Below are positions 1-9,783 of a stretch of DNA of 64,000 bases, piece by piece (within the stretch, counting starts at the first letter, position 1; each line of letters begins with the position of its first letter). The notes beneath the pieces were generated by a model, which was not told the origin of the DNA, searched no databases, and saw only the letters and a list, made by a program, of their open reading frames with translations. The position numbers and the translations under genes were made by a program. Origin of the DNA: Buttiauxella noackiae ATCC 51607 (lineage in GTDB: Bacteria > Pseudomonadota > Gammaproteobacteria > Enterobacterales > Enterobacteriaceae); contig NZ_LXEO01000065.1 in NCBI RefSeq assembly GCF_001654865.1, positions 62,001 to 126,000 on the forward strand, given 5' to 3'.

Positions 1-969
1 TTGCATGGTGTTGTGTCACCACGTACGGAAAACACCATCGAAACCGGTGTGGGTTATTCCACCGATGTGGGGCCGCGCGTAAAAGCGACGTGGAAAAAGC
101 CGTGGATGAACTCTTACGGCCACAGCCTGACCAGTAGCGCCAGTATTTCAGCGCCTGAGCAAATTCTTGATTTCAGCTATAAAATGCCGCTGCTTAAAAA
201 CCCGCTGGAACAATATTATTTGGTACAGGGCGGTTTCAAACGCACAGACCTGAACGACACTAAATCTGACTCCAGCACCCTCGCAGTCTCACGATACTGG
301 GATTTATCCAGCGGTTGGCAGCACGCCATTAACCTACGCTGGAGCCTCGATCACTTTACCCAGGCTGACGTAACTAACACCACGATGCTGCTTTACCCAG
401 GACTTAGCCTCAACCGTACTCGCTCGCGTGGCGGCCTGATGCCGACCTGGGGCGATTCACAGCGCTATTCCATTGACTGGTCTGATACCACCTGGGGTTC
501 TGATGTCGACTTCGGGGTATTCCAGGCGCAGCAGGTCTGGATTCGAACGTTGCAGGAAAAGCACCGTTTTGTCGTGCGTGGCAATGTGGGTTGGATTGAA
601 ACCAATAACTTCGACAAAGTGCCGCCAGATTTGCGCTTCTTTGCCGGTGGCGACCGCAGTATTCGCGGCTATTCCTACAAATCCATCTCTCCTGAAAACG
701 ATAAAGGCGAACTGACCGGTGCGTCAAAAATGCTTACCGGATCGCTGGAGTATCAATACAACGTTACCGGGAAATGGTGGGGGGCGGTTTTCGTCGACTC
801 TGGCGAAGCGGTCAACGATATCAAACAGAGTAACTATAAAACGGGTGCGGGCTTTGGCGTGCGTTGGCAGTCACCGGTTGGGCCAATCAAACTCGATTTA
901 GCGGTCCCGGTGGCTGATAAAGATGAGCACGGTTTACAGTTTTACATCGGTCTGGGGCCTGAACTATGA
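1..969 (+). CDS. tamA: TamA, outer-membrane translocation and assembly module subunit (3' part only)
   Basis: This is the C-terminal 322 residues of an Omp85/BamA-family protein. The reading frame is open at the left edge, so the start at base 1 is an artefact of the window. The E. coli protein has about 577 residues, so the signal peptide and POTRA domains are missing and the 16-stranded membrane barrel is what remains. Visible Omp85 features are the sequence [13 protein letters not shown], which carries the family's conserved (I/V)RGY element, and a barrel terminus ending [12 protein letters not shown]. TamA works with TamB to insert or supply outer-membrane components (family knowledge). 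The stop codon overlaps the tamB start in an ATGA, indicating translational coupling. Identification is firm from sequence and neighbourhood. Confidence 0.95.
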   Translation: MHGVVSPRTENTIETGVGYSTDVGPRVKATWKKPWMNSYGHSLTSSASISAPEQILDFSYKMPLLKNPLEQYYLVQGGFKRTDLNDTKSDSSTLAVSRYWDLSSGWQHAINLRWSLDHFTQADVTNTTMLLYPGLSLNRTRSRGGLMPTWGDSQRYSIDWSDTTWGSDVDFGVFQAQQVWIRTLQEKHRFVVRGNVGWIETNNFDKVPPDLRFFAGGDRSIRGYSYKSISPENDKGELTGASKMLTGSLEYQYNVTGKWWGAVFVDSGEAVNDIKQSNYKTGAGFGVRWQSPVGPIKLDLAVPVADKDEHGLQFYIGLGPEL

Positions 970-3900
970 GTCGTTGGAAGAAAATAAGCCTCGCGGTGTT
1001 GGTTTTTGTCGCGCTGCTGATTGGCGCGGTGGGTTTTCTGGTAGGCACCACTACCGGTCTGCACCTCTTATTTAATGCCGCAAACCGCTGGGTGCCGGGG
1101 CTGGATATTGCCAGCGTCACCGGCGGCTGGCGTAATCTGACTATCAAAGGCTTGCGCTATCAACAGCCGGGCGTGGACGTAACGGCGGGTGAAGTTAATC
1201 TCGCGGTGAAATTAGGTTGCCTGCGTGATAGCAGCTTGTGCGTGAATAATCTCTCGCTTAAAGACGTCGACGTCGTTGTTGATAGCAAGAAAATGCCACC
1301 GGCAGCGAAGGTTGAGGAAGAGGACACTGGCCCGCTCAATCTCACCACGCCATACCCGATTACGTTAAGCCGCGTGGCGCTTAATAATGTCAATATCAAA
1401 ATCGATAACACCACCGTTTCGGTGATGGAATTTACCTCCGGCCTGAACTGGCAAGAGCGCAATCTGACGGTTACCCCAACCAATCTCGAAGGTCTGCTGA
1501 TTGCGCTGCCAAAAGTTGCCAAAGTCGCGCAGGAAGAGGTGGTTGAGCCAAAGATCCAGAACCCACAGCCAGAAGAGCTGCCGCTGGGCGAAACGCTCAA
1601 ACAGTTGTTTGAAAAACCTGTTTTGCCAGAAATGACCGATGTGCATTTGCCGCTGAACCTGAATATTCAGGAGTTCCGTGGGGCGAACTTACGCCTGACG
1701 GGTGACACTGATTTATTGGTCAGCAGCCTGTTGCTAAAAGTCAGCAGCATTGACGGCTCTCTTAAGCTTGATGCGCTGGATGTTGATTCCTCGCAAGGGC
1801 TGGTTAATGCCACCGGCAGCGCGGAATTACGCGACAAGTGGCCGGTGGATTTAACTTTAAACACCACGCTGAATATTGACCCAATCAAAGGCGAAAAGGT
1901 GAAGATGAAGATTGGTGGGGAGCTGCGGGATGTGCTGAAAGTGGGCATGAATCTCTCAGGCCCGGTTGATCTTGAACTCACTGCGCAAACTCAGCTTGCT
2001 GAGGCAGGCTTGCCGCTCAATCTTGAAGTGGTCAGTAAGCAGCTGTATTGGCCATTTACCGGGAAGAAAGAGTACCAGGCCGACAACCTGAAGCTGAAAT
2101 TCAGCGGCAAAATGACCGACTATAAATTGTCGTTCCGTAGCGATGTGAAAGGTGAGCAAATTCCGCCAGCCACCATCACGCTGGATGCGACAGGCAACGA
2201 GCAACAGCTTAATCTCGATAAGCTACGAGTTGCTGCGTTGCAGGGCAATACTGACTTGAAAGCAGTACTTGACTGGAGCAAAGCCATTAGCTGGCGCGGC
2301 GAGCTGAAACTTGACGACATCAATACGGCGAAGCAATTCCCTGACTGGCCTGCGAAACTCGACGGCCTGGTGAAAACCAGCGGCAGTTTGTATGGCGGCA
2401 GTTGGCAGATGGATGTCTCCGAGCTAAAACTTGCCGGAAATGTCAAAAATAACAAACTAAACGTTACCGGAAAGCTCAACGGCAACAGTTACATGCAGTG
2501 GAAAACCCCTGGCCTGCATATTGAGCTGGGGCGCAACAGTGCTGATGTTAAAGGGGAATTAGGGCCAAAGGATCTCGAGCTTGATGCCACCATCGATGCA
2601 CCGAATCTCGACAATGCTTTACCAGGACTTGGCGGCACAGCGAAAGGCACGATTAAAGTGCGTGGCGATGTAAAAGCGCCACAGCTGCTGGCAGATCTTA
2701 CCGCGAATAACCTCCGCTGGCAGGAGCTGTCGATTGCTCGAGTCTTGCTGAAAGGGGATGTGAAATCCACCGATCAAATCGCCGGGAATCTGGATCTGCG
2801 CGTTGAGCGTATTTCTCAGCCTGGTGTCGATCTCAGCCTTGTAACGCTTGACGCAAAAGGCTCCGAAAAACAGCACCAGCTAAAACTGCGTATCCAGGGT
2901 GAACCTGTGTCCGGGCAGCTTGATTTGAGCGGCAGCTTTGACCGTGCGCAGGAGCGCTGGCGTGGCACTCTTAGCAATACGCGCTTTGAAACGCCGGTTG
3001 GCCCATGGTCGCTGAACCGCACGCTGGCGCTCGATTACCGCAACAAAGAGCAGAAAATCAATATCGGTGTGCATTGCTGGACTAACCCGAATGCAGAACT
3101 TTGTGTACCGCAGCCGATTGATGCAGGTGCGAAAGGACGGGCGTTGGTCAATCTGAACCGCTTTGATCTGGCGATGCTCAAACCGTTTATGCCGGCTGAT
3201 ACGCAGGCGGTAGGCACGTTCAGTGGCCGGGCGGATGTTAGCTGGGATGCTGAGTCAGGCGGTTTGCCGCAGGGCTCTGTCACGCTGCAAGGCAACGGCG
3301 TGAAAGTGACTCAGATGGTTAACGATAGCCCGTTACCGGTGGCATTCGACACGCTCAATCTCAATGCGGAGCTCAAAAACAACCAGGCGAAACTTGGCTG
3401 GCTTATTCGTGTTGCCAATAACGGCCAGCTTGATGGACAGGTGCAAATTACCGATCCGCAAGGCCGCCGTAATTTGGGCGGTAACGTGAATATGCGTAAT
3501 TTTGATCTGGCCATCGCTAACTCCATATTCTCACGTGGAGAAAAAGCCGCAGGGAAGTTGAACGCCAATCTGAGGCTTGCAGGAAATGCAGAACGGCCGC
3601 AGTTGTTCGGCCAGTTGCAGCTAAATGGCGTTGATATCGACGGCAACTTTATGCCGTTTGATATGCAGCCAAGTCAGCTGGCGATGAACTTTAACGGCAT
3701 GAACTCGACGCTTGCGGGAACGGTACGCACCAAACAGGGTGATATTGCTCTGAGTGGCGATGCCGACTGGACGCAAATCGACAACTGGCGAGCACGCGTG
3801 GCGGCGAAAGGCAATAAGGTGCGTATTACTGTGCCTCCGATGGTGCGCCTTGATGTTTCGCCTGACGTTGAGTTTGTTGCGACTCCGAGCTTGTTCACGC

Positions 3901-4742
3901 TTGATGGGAGTGTCGATATCCCGTGGGCTCGCATTGTGGTGCATGAAGTCCCTGAAAGCTCCGTTGGCGTTTCCAGTGATGAAGTTATGCTGGATAAAGA
4001 TCTGAAGCCGATTAAACCGCAAACGGCAAGCATTCCTATCAACAGCAACCTGGTTATTCACGTTGGCAACAATGTGCGCCTCGATGCGTTTGGTTTGAAG
4101 GCTCGTTTGAATGGTGATTTAAAAATGGTGCAGGACCGCCAGGGTCTCGGCCTGAACGGGCAGATCAATATTCCTGAAGGGCGCTTCCATGCGTATGGAC
4201 AGGATCTGATCGTGCGTAAAGGCGAGCTGTTATTCTCAGGTCCACCGGACCAGCCATTATTAAATATCGAAGCGATTCGTAACCCAGAAGCGACAGAAAA
4301 CGACGTAATAGCCGGTGTTCGTGTCACGGGAACAGCAGATGAGCCGAAAGCTGAGATATTTTCTGATCCAGCCATGTCACAGCAAGAAGCCTTGTCCTAC
4401 CTGCTTCGCGGGCAAGGTTTAGATAATTCTGGCGACGATGGTAACGCCATGACATCAATGCTTGTTGGCTTGGGGGTTGCACAAAGTGGTCAGGTTGTGG
4501 GTAAAATCGGCGAGACGTTTGGCGTAAGCAATCTGGCGCTTGATACCGCAGGGGTGGGGGATTCCTCACAAGTGGTGGTCAGTGGCTATGTACTGCCAGG
4601 TCTCCAGGTTAAATATGGAGTGGGTATTTTTGACTCATTGGCGACACTAACACTGCGTTATCGCCTGATGCCTAAGCTGTATCTGGAAGCGGTGTCTGGT
4701 ATCGATCAGGCACTTGATCTGCTTTATCAGTTTGAGTTTTAG
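966..4742 (+). CDS. tamB: TamB, periplasm-spanning translocation and assembly module protein
   Basis: At 1258 residues this matches the length of E. coli TamB (about 1259). One N-terminal signal-anchor helix (about residues 7-27) fixes it in the inner membrane. The rest is the long, repetitive beta-taco structure typical of AsmA-like/DUF490 proteins, ending in the DUF490 domain with a C-terminal [11 protein letters not shown]. TamB spans the periplasm, contacts TamA, and is implicated in phospholipid transport to the outer membrane and in barrel protein assembly (family knowledge). It overlaps tamA by 4 bases and is followed two bases later by ytfP, so the three genes probably share a transcript. 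No frameshift is seen. Confidence 0.97.
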   Translation: MSRWKKISLAVLVFVALLIGAVGFLVGTTTGLHLLFNAANRWVPGLDIASVTGGWRNLTIKGLRYQQPGVDVTAGEVNLAVKLGCLRDSSLCVNNLSLKDVDVVVDSKKMPPAAKVEEEDTGPLNLTTPYPITLSRVALNNVNIKIDNTTVSVMEFTSGLNWQERNLTVTPTNLEGLLIALPKVAKVAQEEVVEPKIQNPQPEELPLGETLKQLFEKPVLPEMTDVHLPLNLNIQEFRGANLRLTGDTDLLVSSLLLKVSSIDGSLKLDALDVDSSQGLVNATGSAELRDKWPVDLTLNTTLNIDPIKGEKVKMKIGGELRDVLKVGMNLSGPVDLELTAQTQLAEAGLPLNLEVVSKQLYWPFTGKKEYQADNLKLKFSGKMTDYKLSFRSDVKGEQIPPATITLDATGNEQQLNLDKLRVAALQGNTDLKAVLDWSKAISWRGELKLDDINTAKQFPDWPAKLDGLVKTSGSLYGGSWQMDVSELKLAGNVKNNKLNVTGKLNGNSYMQWKTPGLHIELGRNSADVKGELGPKDLELDATIDAPNLDNALPGLGGTAKGTIKVRGDVKAPQLLADLTANNLRWQELSIARVLLKGDVKSTDQIAGNLDLRVERISQPGVDLSLVTLDAKGSEKQHQLKLRIQGEPVSGQLDLSGSFDRAQERWRGTLSNTRFETPVGPWSLNRTLALDYRNKEQKINIGVHCWTNPNAELCVPQPIDAGAKGRALVNLNRFDLAMLKPFMPADTQAVGTFSGRADVSWDAESGGLPQGSVTLQGNGVKVTQMVNDSPLPVAFDTLNLNAELKNNQAKLGWLIRVANNGQLDGQVQITDPQGRRNLGGNVNMRNFDLAIANSIFSRGEKAAGKLNANLRLAGNAERPQLFGQLQLNGVDIDGNFMPFDMQPSQLAMNFNGMNSTLAGTVRTKQGDIALSGDADWTQIDNWRARVAAKGNKVRITVPPMVRLDVSPDVEFVATPSLFTLDGSVDIPWARIVVHEVPESSVGVSSDEVMLDKDLKPIKPQTASIPINSNLVIHVGNNVRLDAFGLKARLNGDLKMVQDRQGLGLNGQINIPEGRFHAYGQDLIVRKGELLFSGPPDQPLLNIEAIRNPEATENDVIAGVRVTGTADEPKAEIFSDPAMSQQEALSYLLRGQGLDNSGDDGNAMTSMLVGLGVAQSGQVVGKIGETFGVSNLALDTAGVGDSSQVVVSGYVLPGLQVKYGVGIFDSLATLTLRYRLMPKLYLEAVSGIDQALDLLYQFEF

Positions 4743-4744
4743 CT

Positions 4745-5089
4745 ATGCGAATTTTTGTTTACGGCAGTTTACGACGCAAGCAAGGTAACAGTCACTGGAT
4801 GACCAACGCCCAGTGGCTTGGGGATCATCATGTTGAAAATTACGCTTTATATAACCTTGGCCATTATCCGGGAGTAGTGCCGGGTGAGGGTTCTGTGGTG
4901 GGTGAAGTGTATCGCATTGATGCTTCTACACTCTCTGAGCTTGACGCTTTGCGCACTAAAGGTGGCGAGTATAAACGTCAGCTAATTCAGACACCTTACG
5001 GCAGTGCATGGATGTACGTGTACCAACGACCGGTGGATGGATTAACCCGCATAGAAAGCGGAGACTGGTTGGATAAAGATCAGTTCTAG
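4745..5089 (+). CDS. ytfP: YtfP, gamma-glutamylcyclotransferase-fold protein
   Basis: This 114-residue protein is of the GGCT/AIG2-like fold. The substrate-binding glycine loop is VYGSLRRKQGN (residues 5-15), and the fold's conserved acidic position probably falls in the KGGEYKR stretch near residues 75-80. E. coli YtfP has about 113 residues. Family members cyclise gamma-glutamyl amines or peptides to 5-oxoproline, but the physiological substrate of YtfP is not established. It begins two bases after the tamB stop, so it is the third gene of the tam operon. A hairpin follows its stop. Confidence 0.93.
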   Translation: MRIFVYGSLRRKQGNSHWMTNAQWLGDHHVENYALYNLGHYPGVVPGEGSVVGEVYRIDASTLSELDALRTKGGEYKRQLIQTPYGSAWMYVYQRPVDGLTRIESGDWLDKDQF

Positions 5090-5102
5090 TTCATTCCCAA
5101 AG

Positions 5103-5130
5103 CGGCCACTCACTCGAGTGGCCGTTTCTC
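5103..5130 (+). terminator. Rho-independent terminator of tamA-tamB-ytfP
   Basis: CGGCCACT (5103-5110) pairs with AGTGGCCG (5117-5124) around a 6-base loop and is followed by TTTCTCTT. It lies 13 bases after the ytfP stop. Confidence 0.75.
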
Positions 5131-5140
5131 TTGCGAGCAT

Positions 5141-5171
5141 AAAAAAACACCGCCAGTTGGCGGTGTTTTTA
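5141..5171 (-). terminator. Terminator of ppa (bidirectional)
   Basis: The sequence is a run of A, then ACACCGCC, AGTT, GGCGGTGT and a run of T. The stem is flanked by A and T tracts on both sides, so it can act in both directions. It lies 23 bases past the ppa stop and also backs up the ytfP terminator. Confidence 0.85.
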
Positions 5172-5193
5172 CAAGCATTCAGCGAGGCGAGAA

Positions 5194-5721
5194 TTACTTC
5201 TTAGCGCGCTCGAAGGAAGCAACGATTTCAGCTTTAGCAGCTGCTGCGTTGTCCCAGCCTTCAACTTTAACCCATTTGCCTTTCTCGAGAGCTTTATACT
5301 GCTCGAAGAAGTGGGAGATCTGCGCTTTCAGCAGTTCTGGCAGATCGTTCACATCTTTAATGTGATCGTATTCTTTGCTCAGTTTAGTGTGCGGAACCGC
5401 AACCAGCTTGGCATCTTCGCCAGCTTCGTCAGTCATTTTCAACACGCCAACTGGACGGCAACGAATAACAGAACCTGGTTGCAGTGGGTATGGAGTTGGG
5501 ACCAGAACGTCAACCGGGTCACCGTCTAAAGACAGGGTGTGGTTGATGTAACCGTAGTTGCACGGATAGAACATTGCTGTAGACATGAAACGGTCAACGA
5601 ACAGTGCGCCGGTGTCTTTATCAACTTCATATTTGATAGGATCAGCGTTTGCTGGGATTTCGATAACAACGTAGATGTCTTCTGGCAGATCTTTGCCCGC
5701 AGGGACGTTGAGTAAGCTCAT
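5194..5721 (-). CDS. ppa: Inorganic pyrophosphatase (Ppa)
   Basis: This 175-residue cytosolic soluble pyrophosphatase hydrolyses pyrophosphate to two phosphates and pulls biosynthetic reactions forward. The family signature DGDPVDVLV, with the metal-binding aspartates, is near residues 66-74, and FYPCNYGYI is also conserved. I chose the ATG at 5721 ([10 protein letters not shown]), not the in-frame ATG 10 codons upstream. It matches the E. coli N-terminus and has an AAGGA-type ribosome site just upstream. The gene is convergent with ytfP, and an ERIC element lies upstream. Confidence 0.97.
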   Translation of the reverse strand: MSLLNVPAGKDLPEDIYVVIEIPANADPIKYEVDKDTGALFVDRFMSTAMFYPCNYGYINHTLSLDGDPVDVLVPTPYPLQPGSVIRCRPVGVLKMTDEAGEDAKLVAVPHTKLSKEYDHIKDVNDLPELLKAQISHFFEQYKALEKGKWVKVEGWDNAAAAKAEIVASFERAKK

Positions 5722-5800
5722 CTCTTTTTCCTTTAAACTGGTGTCATTCAAGTGCCGGGTATTATAGCTAACTGCTCCTAAAAGTCTTTTTCTCTTTTTT

Positions 5801-5921
5801 TACCCGTCATACTTCGAACTACAGCGGCGTTGGTTGCACTTACTCATCCCAGTCACCTACCTTAGTAAGCTCCAGGGGATTCTTGAGCTTGCCGCCTGGC
5901 TGTAACTCGAATTATTCAGAT
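5801..5921 (-). repeat. ERIC (IRU) element, essentially full length
   Basis: The sequence TACCCGTCATACTTCG opens the element, TAGTAAGCTCCAGGGGATTC lies in its core, and it ends AACTCGAATTATTCAGA. These match the two arms and core of the roughly 126-base enterobacterial repetitive intergenic consensus, including the region targeted by the classic ERIC1R primer. It lies between the ppa and ytfQ promoters. Confidence 0.88.
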
Positions 5922-6009
5922 TAAATTTTTTTGTTTCTCCCACATCCCTTTTCAGAACCTTCCGACAACGGAAAAATCCATAAACATAGCCGTATTCTTT
6001 ATAAAGTTG

Positions 6010-6023
6010 TGTAAGCGGTTACA
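6010..6023. promoter_or_regulatory. LacI/GalR-type operator candidate upstream of ytfQ
   Basis: TGTAAGCGGTTACA is a near-perfect palindrome with the central CG and outer TGTAA/TTACA arms typical of LacI/GalR-family operators. It lies about 117 bases before ytfQ. Its assignment to GalR/GalS is an inference. Confidence 0.45.
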
Positions 6024-6047
6024 AGGTTATGCGCGACTTGTTGGAAT

Positions 6048-6071
6048 TGTGATGTAACTCATTCTGTTACA
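6048..6071. promoter_or_regulatory. CRP-like site overlapping a second inverted repeat upstream of ytfQ
   Basis: TGTGA-TGTAAC-TCATT (6048-6063) matches the CRP pattern TGTGA-N6-TCACA in eight of ten key positions. Overlapping it is a perfect 6-base inverted repeat, TGTAAC (6053-6058) with GTTACA (6066-6071). Catabolite activation plus a second regulator acting on the sugar importer is plausible. Confidence 0.45.
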
Positions 6072-6139
6072 CCACACGTCGTCTATAGTTTTTTCGACGC
6101 CCAGATTTTAACCAACAATAACCCTACGAGGATGTCCCT

Positions 6140-7096
6140 ATGTGGAAGCGCTTACTTTTGGTCTCTGCAGTCTCCGCAGCCATGTCGTCTATGGCAATAG
6201 CTGCTCCGTTAACGGTCGGATTTTCGCAGGTAGGTTCTGAATCCGGCTGGCGTGCAGCAGAAACATCGGTTGCGAAGAGCGAGGCTCAGAAGCGTGGTAT
6301 CACGCTGAAAATCGCAGACGGCCAACAAAAACAAGAAAACCAGATTAAAGCGGTACGTTCATTCATCGCCCAGGGCGTAGACGCAATCTTCATTGCGCCA
6401 ATCGTCGCCACGGGTTGGGAGCCAGTATTACAAGAAGCAAAAGAGGCAAAAATCCCAGTCTTCCTGCTCGACCGTAATATCGATGTGAAAGATAAATCGC
6501 TGTACATGACCGTCGTTACCGCCAACAACGTGCTGGAAGGACAGTTGATTGGTGAATGGCTGCTTAAAGAGCTGAACGGTAAGCAATGTAACGTGGTTGA
6601 ACTGCAAGGCACCGTGGGTGCGAGCGTGGCAATCGATCGTAAGAAAGGTTTCGCCGACGCTATTTCTAAAGCGTCGAACGTGAAAATCATTCGTTCTCAG
6701 TCTGGCGACTTTACCCGCAGCAAAGGTAAAGAAGTTATGGAGAGCTTCATCAAAGCTGAGAACAATGGCAAAAACATCTGCATGGTTTATGCACATAACG
6801 ATGACATGGTGATCGGTGCGATTCAGGCCATCAAAGAAGCGGGCCTGAAACCAGGCAAAGACATTCTGACCGGTTCAATTGATGGCGTGCCGGATATCTA
6901 CAAAGCGATGATCGACGGCGAAGCGAACGCAAGCGTTGAACTGACGCCAAACATGGCAGGTCCGGCGTTCGATGCACTCGAGAAGTTCAAAAAAGACGGC
7001 ACCATGCCTGAAAAAGTAACCATCACCAAGTCCACACTGTATCTCCCGGACACGGCGAAAGAAGAGCTCGAGAAGAAGAAGTCGATGGGTTACTGA
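6140..7096 (+). CDS. ytfQ: YtfQ, periplasmic galactofuranose-binding protein
   Basis: This is a 318-residue periplasmic substrate-binding protein of the ribose/galactose-binding (PBP1) family, the same length as in E. coli. A signal peptide ends near residue 22 (SMAIA|AP). The mature protein carries the family's sugar-binding pattern (VGFSQVGSESGWR, DGQQKQENQI, LLDRNID). In E. coli YtfQ binds galactofuranose and feeds YtfRT-YjfF. It is the first gene of the transporter operon. A hairpin and a REP element separate it from ytfR, an arrangement that often gives the binding protein more message than the permease. Confidence 0.95.
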   Translation: MWKRLLLVSAVSAAMSSMAIAAPLTVGFSQVGSESGWRAAETSVAKSEAQKRGITLKIADGQQKQENQIKAVRSFIAQGVDAIFIAPIVATGWEPVLQEAKEAKIPVFLLDRNIDVKDKSLYMTVVTANNVLEGQLIGEWLLKELNGKQCNVVELQGTVGASVAIDRKKGFADAISKASNVKIIRSQSGDFTRSKGKEVMESFIKAENNGKNICMVYAHNDDMVIGAIQAIKEAGLKPGKDILTGSIDGVPDIYKAMIDGEANASVELTPNMAGPAFDALEKFKKDGTMPEKVTITKSTLYLPDTAKEELEKKKSMGY

Positions 7097-7105
7097 TGAG
7101 TTACG

Positions 7106-7131
7106 CCCCTCCCGAAACGGAGGGGTTGTTT
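7106..7131 (+). terminator. Intercistronic hairpin after ytfQ
   Basis: CCCCTCC (7106-7112) pairs with GGAGGGG (7119-7125), followed by TTGTTTT. It is a partial terminator or message-stabilising stem between the binding-protein gene and the rest of the ABC operon. Confidence 0.65.
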
Positions 7132-7133
7132 TA

Positions 7134-7213
7134 TGTAGGGCGGATAAGCGTAGCGTCATCCGCCATTAAGGCACGGGCCAGGTTGAGGGCGCTGCTGCTT
7201 ATCCCACCCTACA
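7134..7213. repeat. REP/BIME-type element between ytfQ and ytfR
   Basis: Two inverted REP-like units form an 80-base element. The left arm, TGTAGGGCGGATAAGCG, mirrors the right arm, GCTTATCCCACCCTACA. Related units occur at 12454, 24641, 29872, 36555 and 39737. Confidence 0.75.
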
Positions 7214-7238
7214 GTTGTGCGTTGGCAGGAGTGCGTTC

Positions 7239-8741
7239 ATGAACACAAACAACAATCAGGAAATTCTGCGCACGGAAGGCTTATCAAAACATTTCCCAGG
7301 CGTTAAGGCGCTCGATAAAGTGGATTTCAGCCTCAATCGTGGCGAAATCATGGCGCTACTGGGTGAAAACGGAGCAGGGAAATCAACGCTTATCAAAGCA
7401 CTTACCGGAGTTTACCAGCGCGATAGCGGCAATATTTATCTTGAAGGGGAGCTGATTTCCCCGAAAAATACCGCCCATGCCCAACAGCTTGGCATCGGTA
7501 CGGTGTATCAGGAAGTGAACCTGCTGCCGAATATGTCGGTGGCGGATAATCTGTTTATCGGCCGCGAGCCGCGCCGCTTTGGATTTATACAACGCAAAGA
7601 GATGGAACAGCGCGCTACACGCCTGATGGAATCCTACGGGTTTTCGCTGGACGTCGCCGAGCCGCTCAACCGCTACTCCGTGGCGATGCAGCAAATCGTT
7701 GCCATTTGCCGGGCCATCGATCTCTCCGCCAAAGTGCTGATCCTCGACGAACCCACCGCCAGCCTCGACACCAAAGAAGTCGAAATGCTTTTTACCCTGA
7801 TGCGTCAGCTGCGCGATCAGGGCGTGAGCCTGATCTTCGTCACCCATTTCCTCGATCAAGTTTATGAAGTCACCGATCGTATTACTGTTCTGCGCAATGG
7901 ATCGTTTGTTGGTACGCGAAATACAAAAGATCTGCCGCAGATCGAACTGGTGAAAATGATGTTGGGGCGCGAGTTGGAAACCAACGCGCTGAACCGCGCG
8001 GGCCGCACATTGCTGAGCGACAAACCGGTCGCCGCGTTTAAAGATTTCGGTAAGAAAGGGGTGATCAATCCGTTTGATTTGGAGGTTCGCCCTGGCGAGA
8101 TCGTTGGCCTGGCGGGCTTATTAGGCTCCGGTCGTACCGAAACCGCTGAAGTCATTTTTGGGATCAAGCCCGCAGATAGCGGCAACGCCTGGATCAAAGG
8201 CAAACAGCAATCACTGCGTTCGCCGCATAAGGCATCATCGCTCGGCATTGGTTTCTGCCCGGAAGACAGGAAGACAGACGGCATTATTGCCGCCGCTTCG
8301 GTACGTGAAAATATCATTCTGGCCTTGCAGGCTCAGCGCGGCTGGTTAAGGCCGATCCCTAAACGTGAGCAGTATCAGATAGCGGAACGGTTTATCCGCC
8401 AGCTGGGCATCCGCACGCCAGGGCCGGATCAGCCGATTGAATTTCTTTCAGGCGGTAATCAGCAAAAAGTTCTGCTGTCGCGCTGGCTGCTGACCAAACC
8501 ACAGTTCCTGATCCTTGACGAACCCACTCGTGGGATCGATGTGGGCGCGCACGCTGAAATTATCCGTTTGATAGAAACACTGTGTGCCGATGGCTTGGCG
8601 CTGCTGGTTATCTCATCTGAACTCGAGGAGCTGGTGGGTTATGCGGATCGCGTGATCATCATGCGTGACAGGCAGCAAGTGGCTGAGATCCCGCTCGCAG
8701 ATCTTTCCGTATCGGCCATTATGAATGCCATTGCGGCATAA
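7239..8741 (+). CDS. ytfR: YtfR, galactofuranose ABC importer ATP-binding protein
   Basis: This 500-residue protein has two tandem ABC ATPase domains, as in the RbsA/MglA class. The first half carries Walker A GENGAGKST and Walker B VLILDEPTASLD. The second half has the degenerate P-loop GLLGSGRTE, the signature LSGGNQQK and Walker B FLILDEPTRGID. The asymmetry is normal for sugar importers. I chose the ATG at 7239 (MNTNNNQEIL), preceded by AGGAG at 7 bases' spacing, over an upstream in-frame TTG. It energises uptake of YtfQ-bound sugar through YtfT and YjfF. Confidence 0.95.
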   Translation: MNTNNNQEILRTEGLSKHFPGVKALDKVDFSLNRGEIMALLGENGAGKSTLIKALTGVYQRDSGNIYLEGELISPKNTAHAQQLGIGTVYQEVNLLPNMSVADNLFIGREPRRFGFIQRKEMEQRATRLMESYGFSLDVAEPLNRYSVAMQQIVAICRAIDLSAKVLILDEPTASLDTKEVEMLFTLMRQLRDQGVSLIFVTHFLDQVYEVTDRITVLRNGSFVGTRNTKDLPQIELVKMMLGRELETNALNRAGRTLLSDKPVAAFKDFGKKGVINPFDLEVRPGEIVGLAGLLGSGRTETAEVIFGIKPADSGNAWIKGKQQSLRSPHKASSLGIGFCPEDRKTDGIIAAASVRENIILALQAQRGWLRPIPKREQYQIAERFIRQLGIRTPGPDQPIEFLSGGNQQKVLLSRWLLTKPQFLILDEPTRGIDVGAHAEIIRLIETLCADGLALLVISSELEELVGYADRVIIMRDRQQVAEIPLADLSVSAIMNAIAA

Positions 8742-8751
8742 GGAGTAACAC

Positions 8752-9783
8752 GTGATGTCTCGTTCATTGCCGCAAACGGATGCCGAAAAGCCAAAGCGAA
8801 ATTTCCGCTGGCCGCCGGGTATTCCGCAGTTAGTCGCCCTGGTGCTGGTGCTGTTAGTTGATAGCCTGGTCGCCAACCATTTCTTTGATATCGTTGTGCA
8901 AAACGGGCGGCTGTTCGGCAGCCCGATAGACATTCTTAACCGTGCGGCACCGGTCGCATTACTCGCCATTGGTATGACGCTGGTGATCGCCACCGGCGGT
9001 ATCGATCTTTCCGTTGGTGCAGTAATGGCGATTGCGGGAGCCACGGCTGCGACGCTCACCGTTGATGGGCATAGTCTGACGGTTGTGATTCTCGCATCGC
9101 TCGGTGTCGGTGTTCTTGCGGGGCTGTGGAACGGCATTCTGGTCGCGATCCTCAAGATTCAGCCGTTTGTTGCCACGCTGATTTTAATGGTCGCCGGGCG
9201 CGGGGTGGCGCAACTTATCACCGCCGGGCAAATCGTCACTTTTAACTCACCAAATCTCTCTTATCTGGGCAGCGGCTCGCTGTTCTTCTTCCCGACGCCG
9301 GTGATTATCGTGCTGGCGACGCTGCTGGTCTTCTGGCTTTTTACCCGCAAAACCGCGCTGGGCCTGTTTATCGAATCGGTTGGGATTAACATTCGCGCGG
9401 CGAAAAACGCCGGGGTGAATACACGCCTTGTTGTGATGCTCACTTACGTTTTAAGCGGTCTGTGCGCGGCGATTGCCGGGATTATCGTGACTGCCGATAT
9501 TCGTGGTGCCGATGCCAATAACGCCGGGTTGTGGTTGGAACTGGACGCAATTCTGGCGGTAGTCATCGGTGGAGGTTCGCTGATGGGCGGGCGCTTTAAC
9601 ATCGCGCTTTCGGTGATTGGTGCGCTGATTATTCAGGGGATGAACACCGGCATTCTGCTTTCTGGCTTCCCGCCTGAGCTTAACCAGGTGGTGAAGGCGG
9701 TGGTGGTGATGTGCGTGCTGATTGTTCAGTCACCGCGTTTTATTGCTTTGCTCAAAGGACTCCGTCGCCATGATCAAACGTAA
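8752..9783 (+). CDS. ytfT: YtfT, galactofuranose ABC importer permease
   Basis: This 343-residue polytopic inner-membrane protein belongs to the branched-chain/ribose permease family. It carries the family stretch GMTLVIATGGIDLSVGAV near residues 71-88. The GTG at 8752 is immediately followed by ATG at 8755, and either may be used. It begins 10 bases after ytfR and its 3' end overlaps yjfF by 14 bases, so the two permease subunits are translationally coupled. Confidence 0.94.
   Translation: MMSRSLPQTDAEKPKRNFRWPPGIPQLVALVLVLLVDSLVANHFFDIVVQNGRLFGSPIDILNRAAPVALLAIGMTLVIATGGIDLSVGAVMAIAGATAATLTVDGHSLTVVILASLGVGVLAGLWNGILVAILKIQPFVATLILMVAGRGVAQLITAGQIVTFNSPNLSYLGSGSLFFFPTPVIIVLATLLVFWLFTRKTALGLFIESVGINIRAAKNAGVNTRLVVMLTYVLSGLCAAIAGIIVTADIRGADANNAGLWLELDAILAVVIGGGSLMGGRFNIALSVIGALIIQGMNTGILLSGFPPELNQVVKAVVVMCVLIVQSPRFIALLKGLRRHDQT

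Larger units (their letters stand above)
5752..6139. promoter_or_regulatory. ppa-ytfQ divergent intergenic region
   Basis: This 388-base non-coding stretch lies between divergent ppa and ytfQ. It holds an ERIC repeat (about 5801-5921), a LacI/GalR-like palindrome (6010-6023) and a CRP-like site overlapping a second inverted repeat (6048-6071). I see no supported open reading frame in it. Confidence 0.7.

Noticed and set aside
3754-4005. 83-codon plus-strand ORF within tamB
   Set aside because: Out-of-frame shadow of tamB with no ribosome site or recognisable product.
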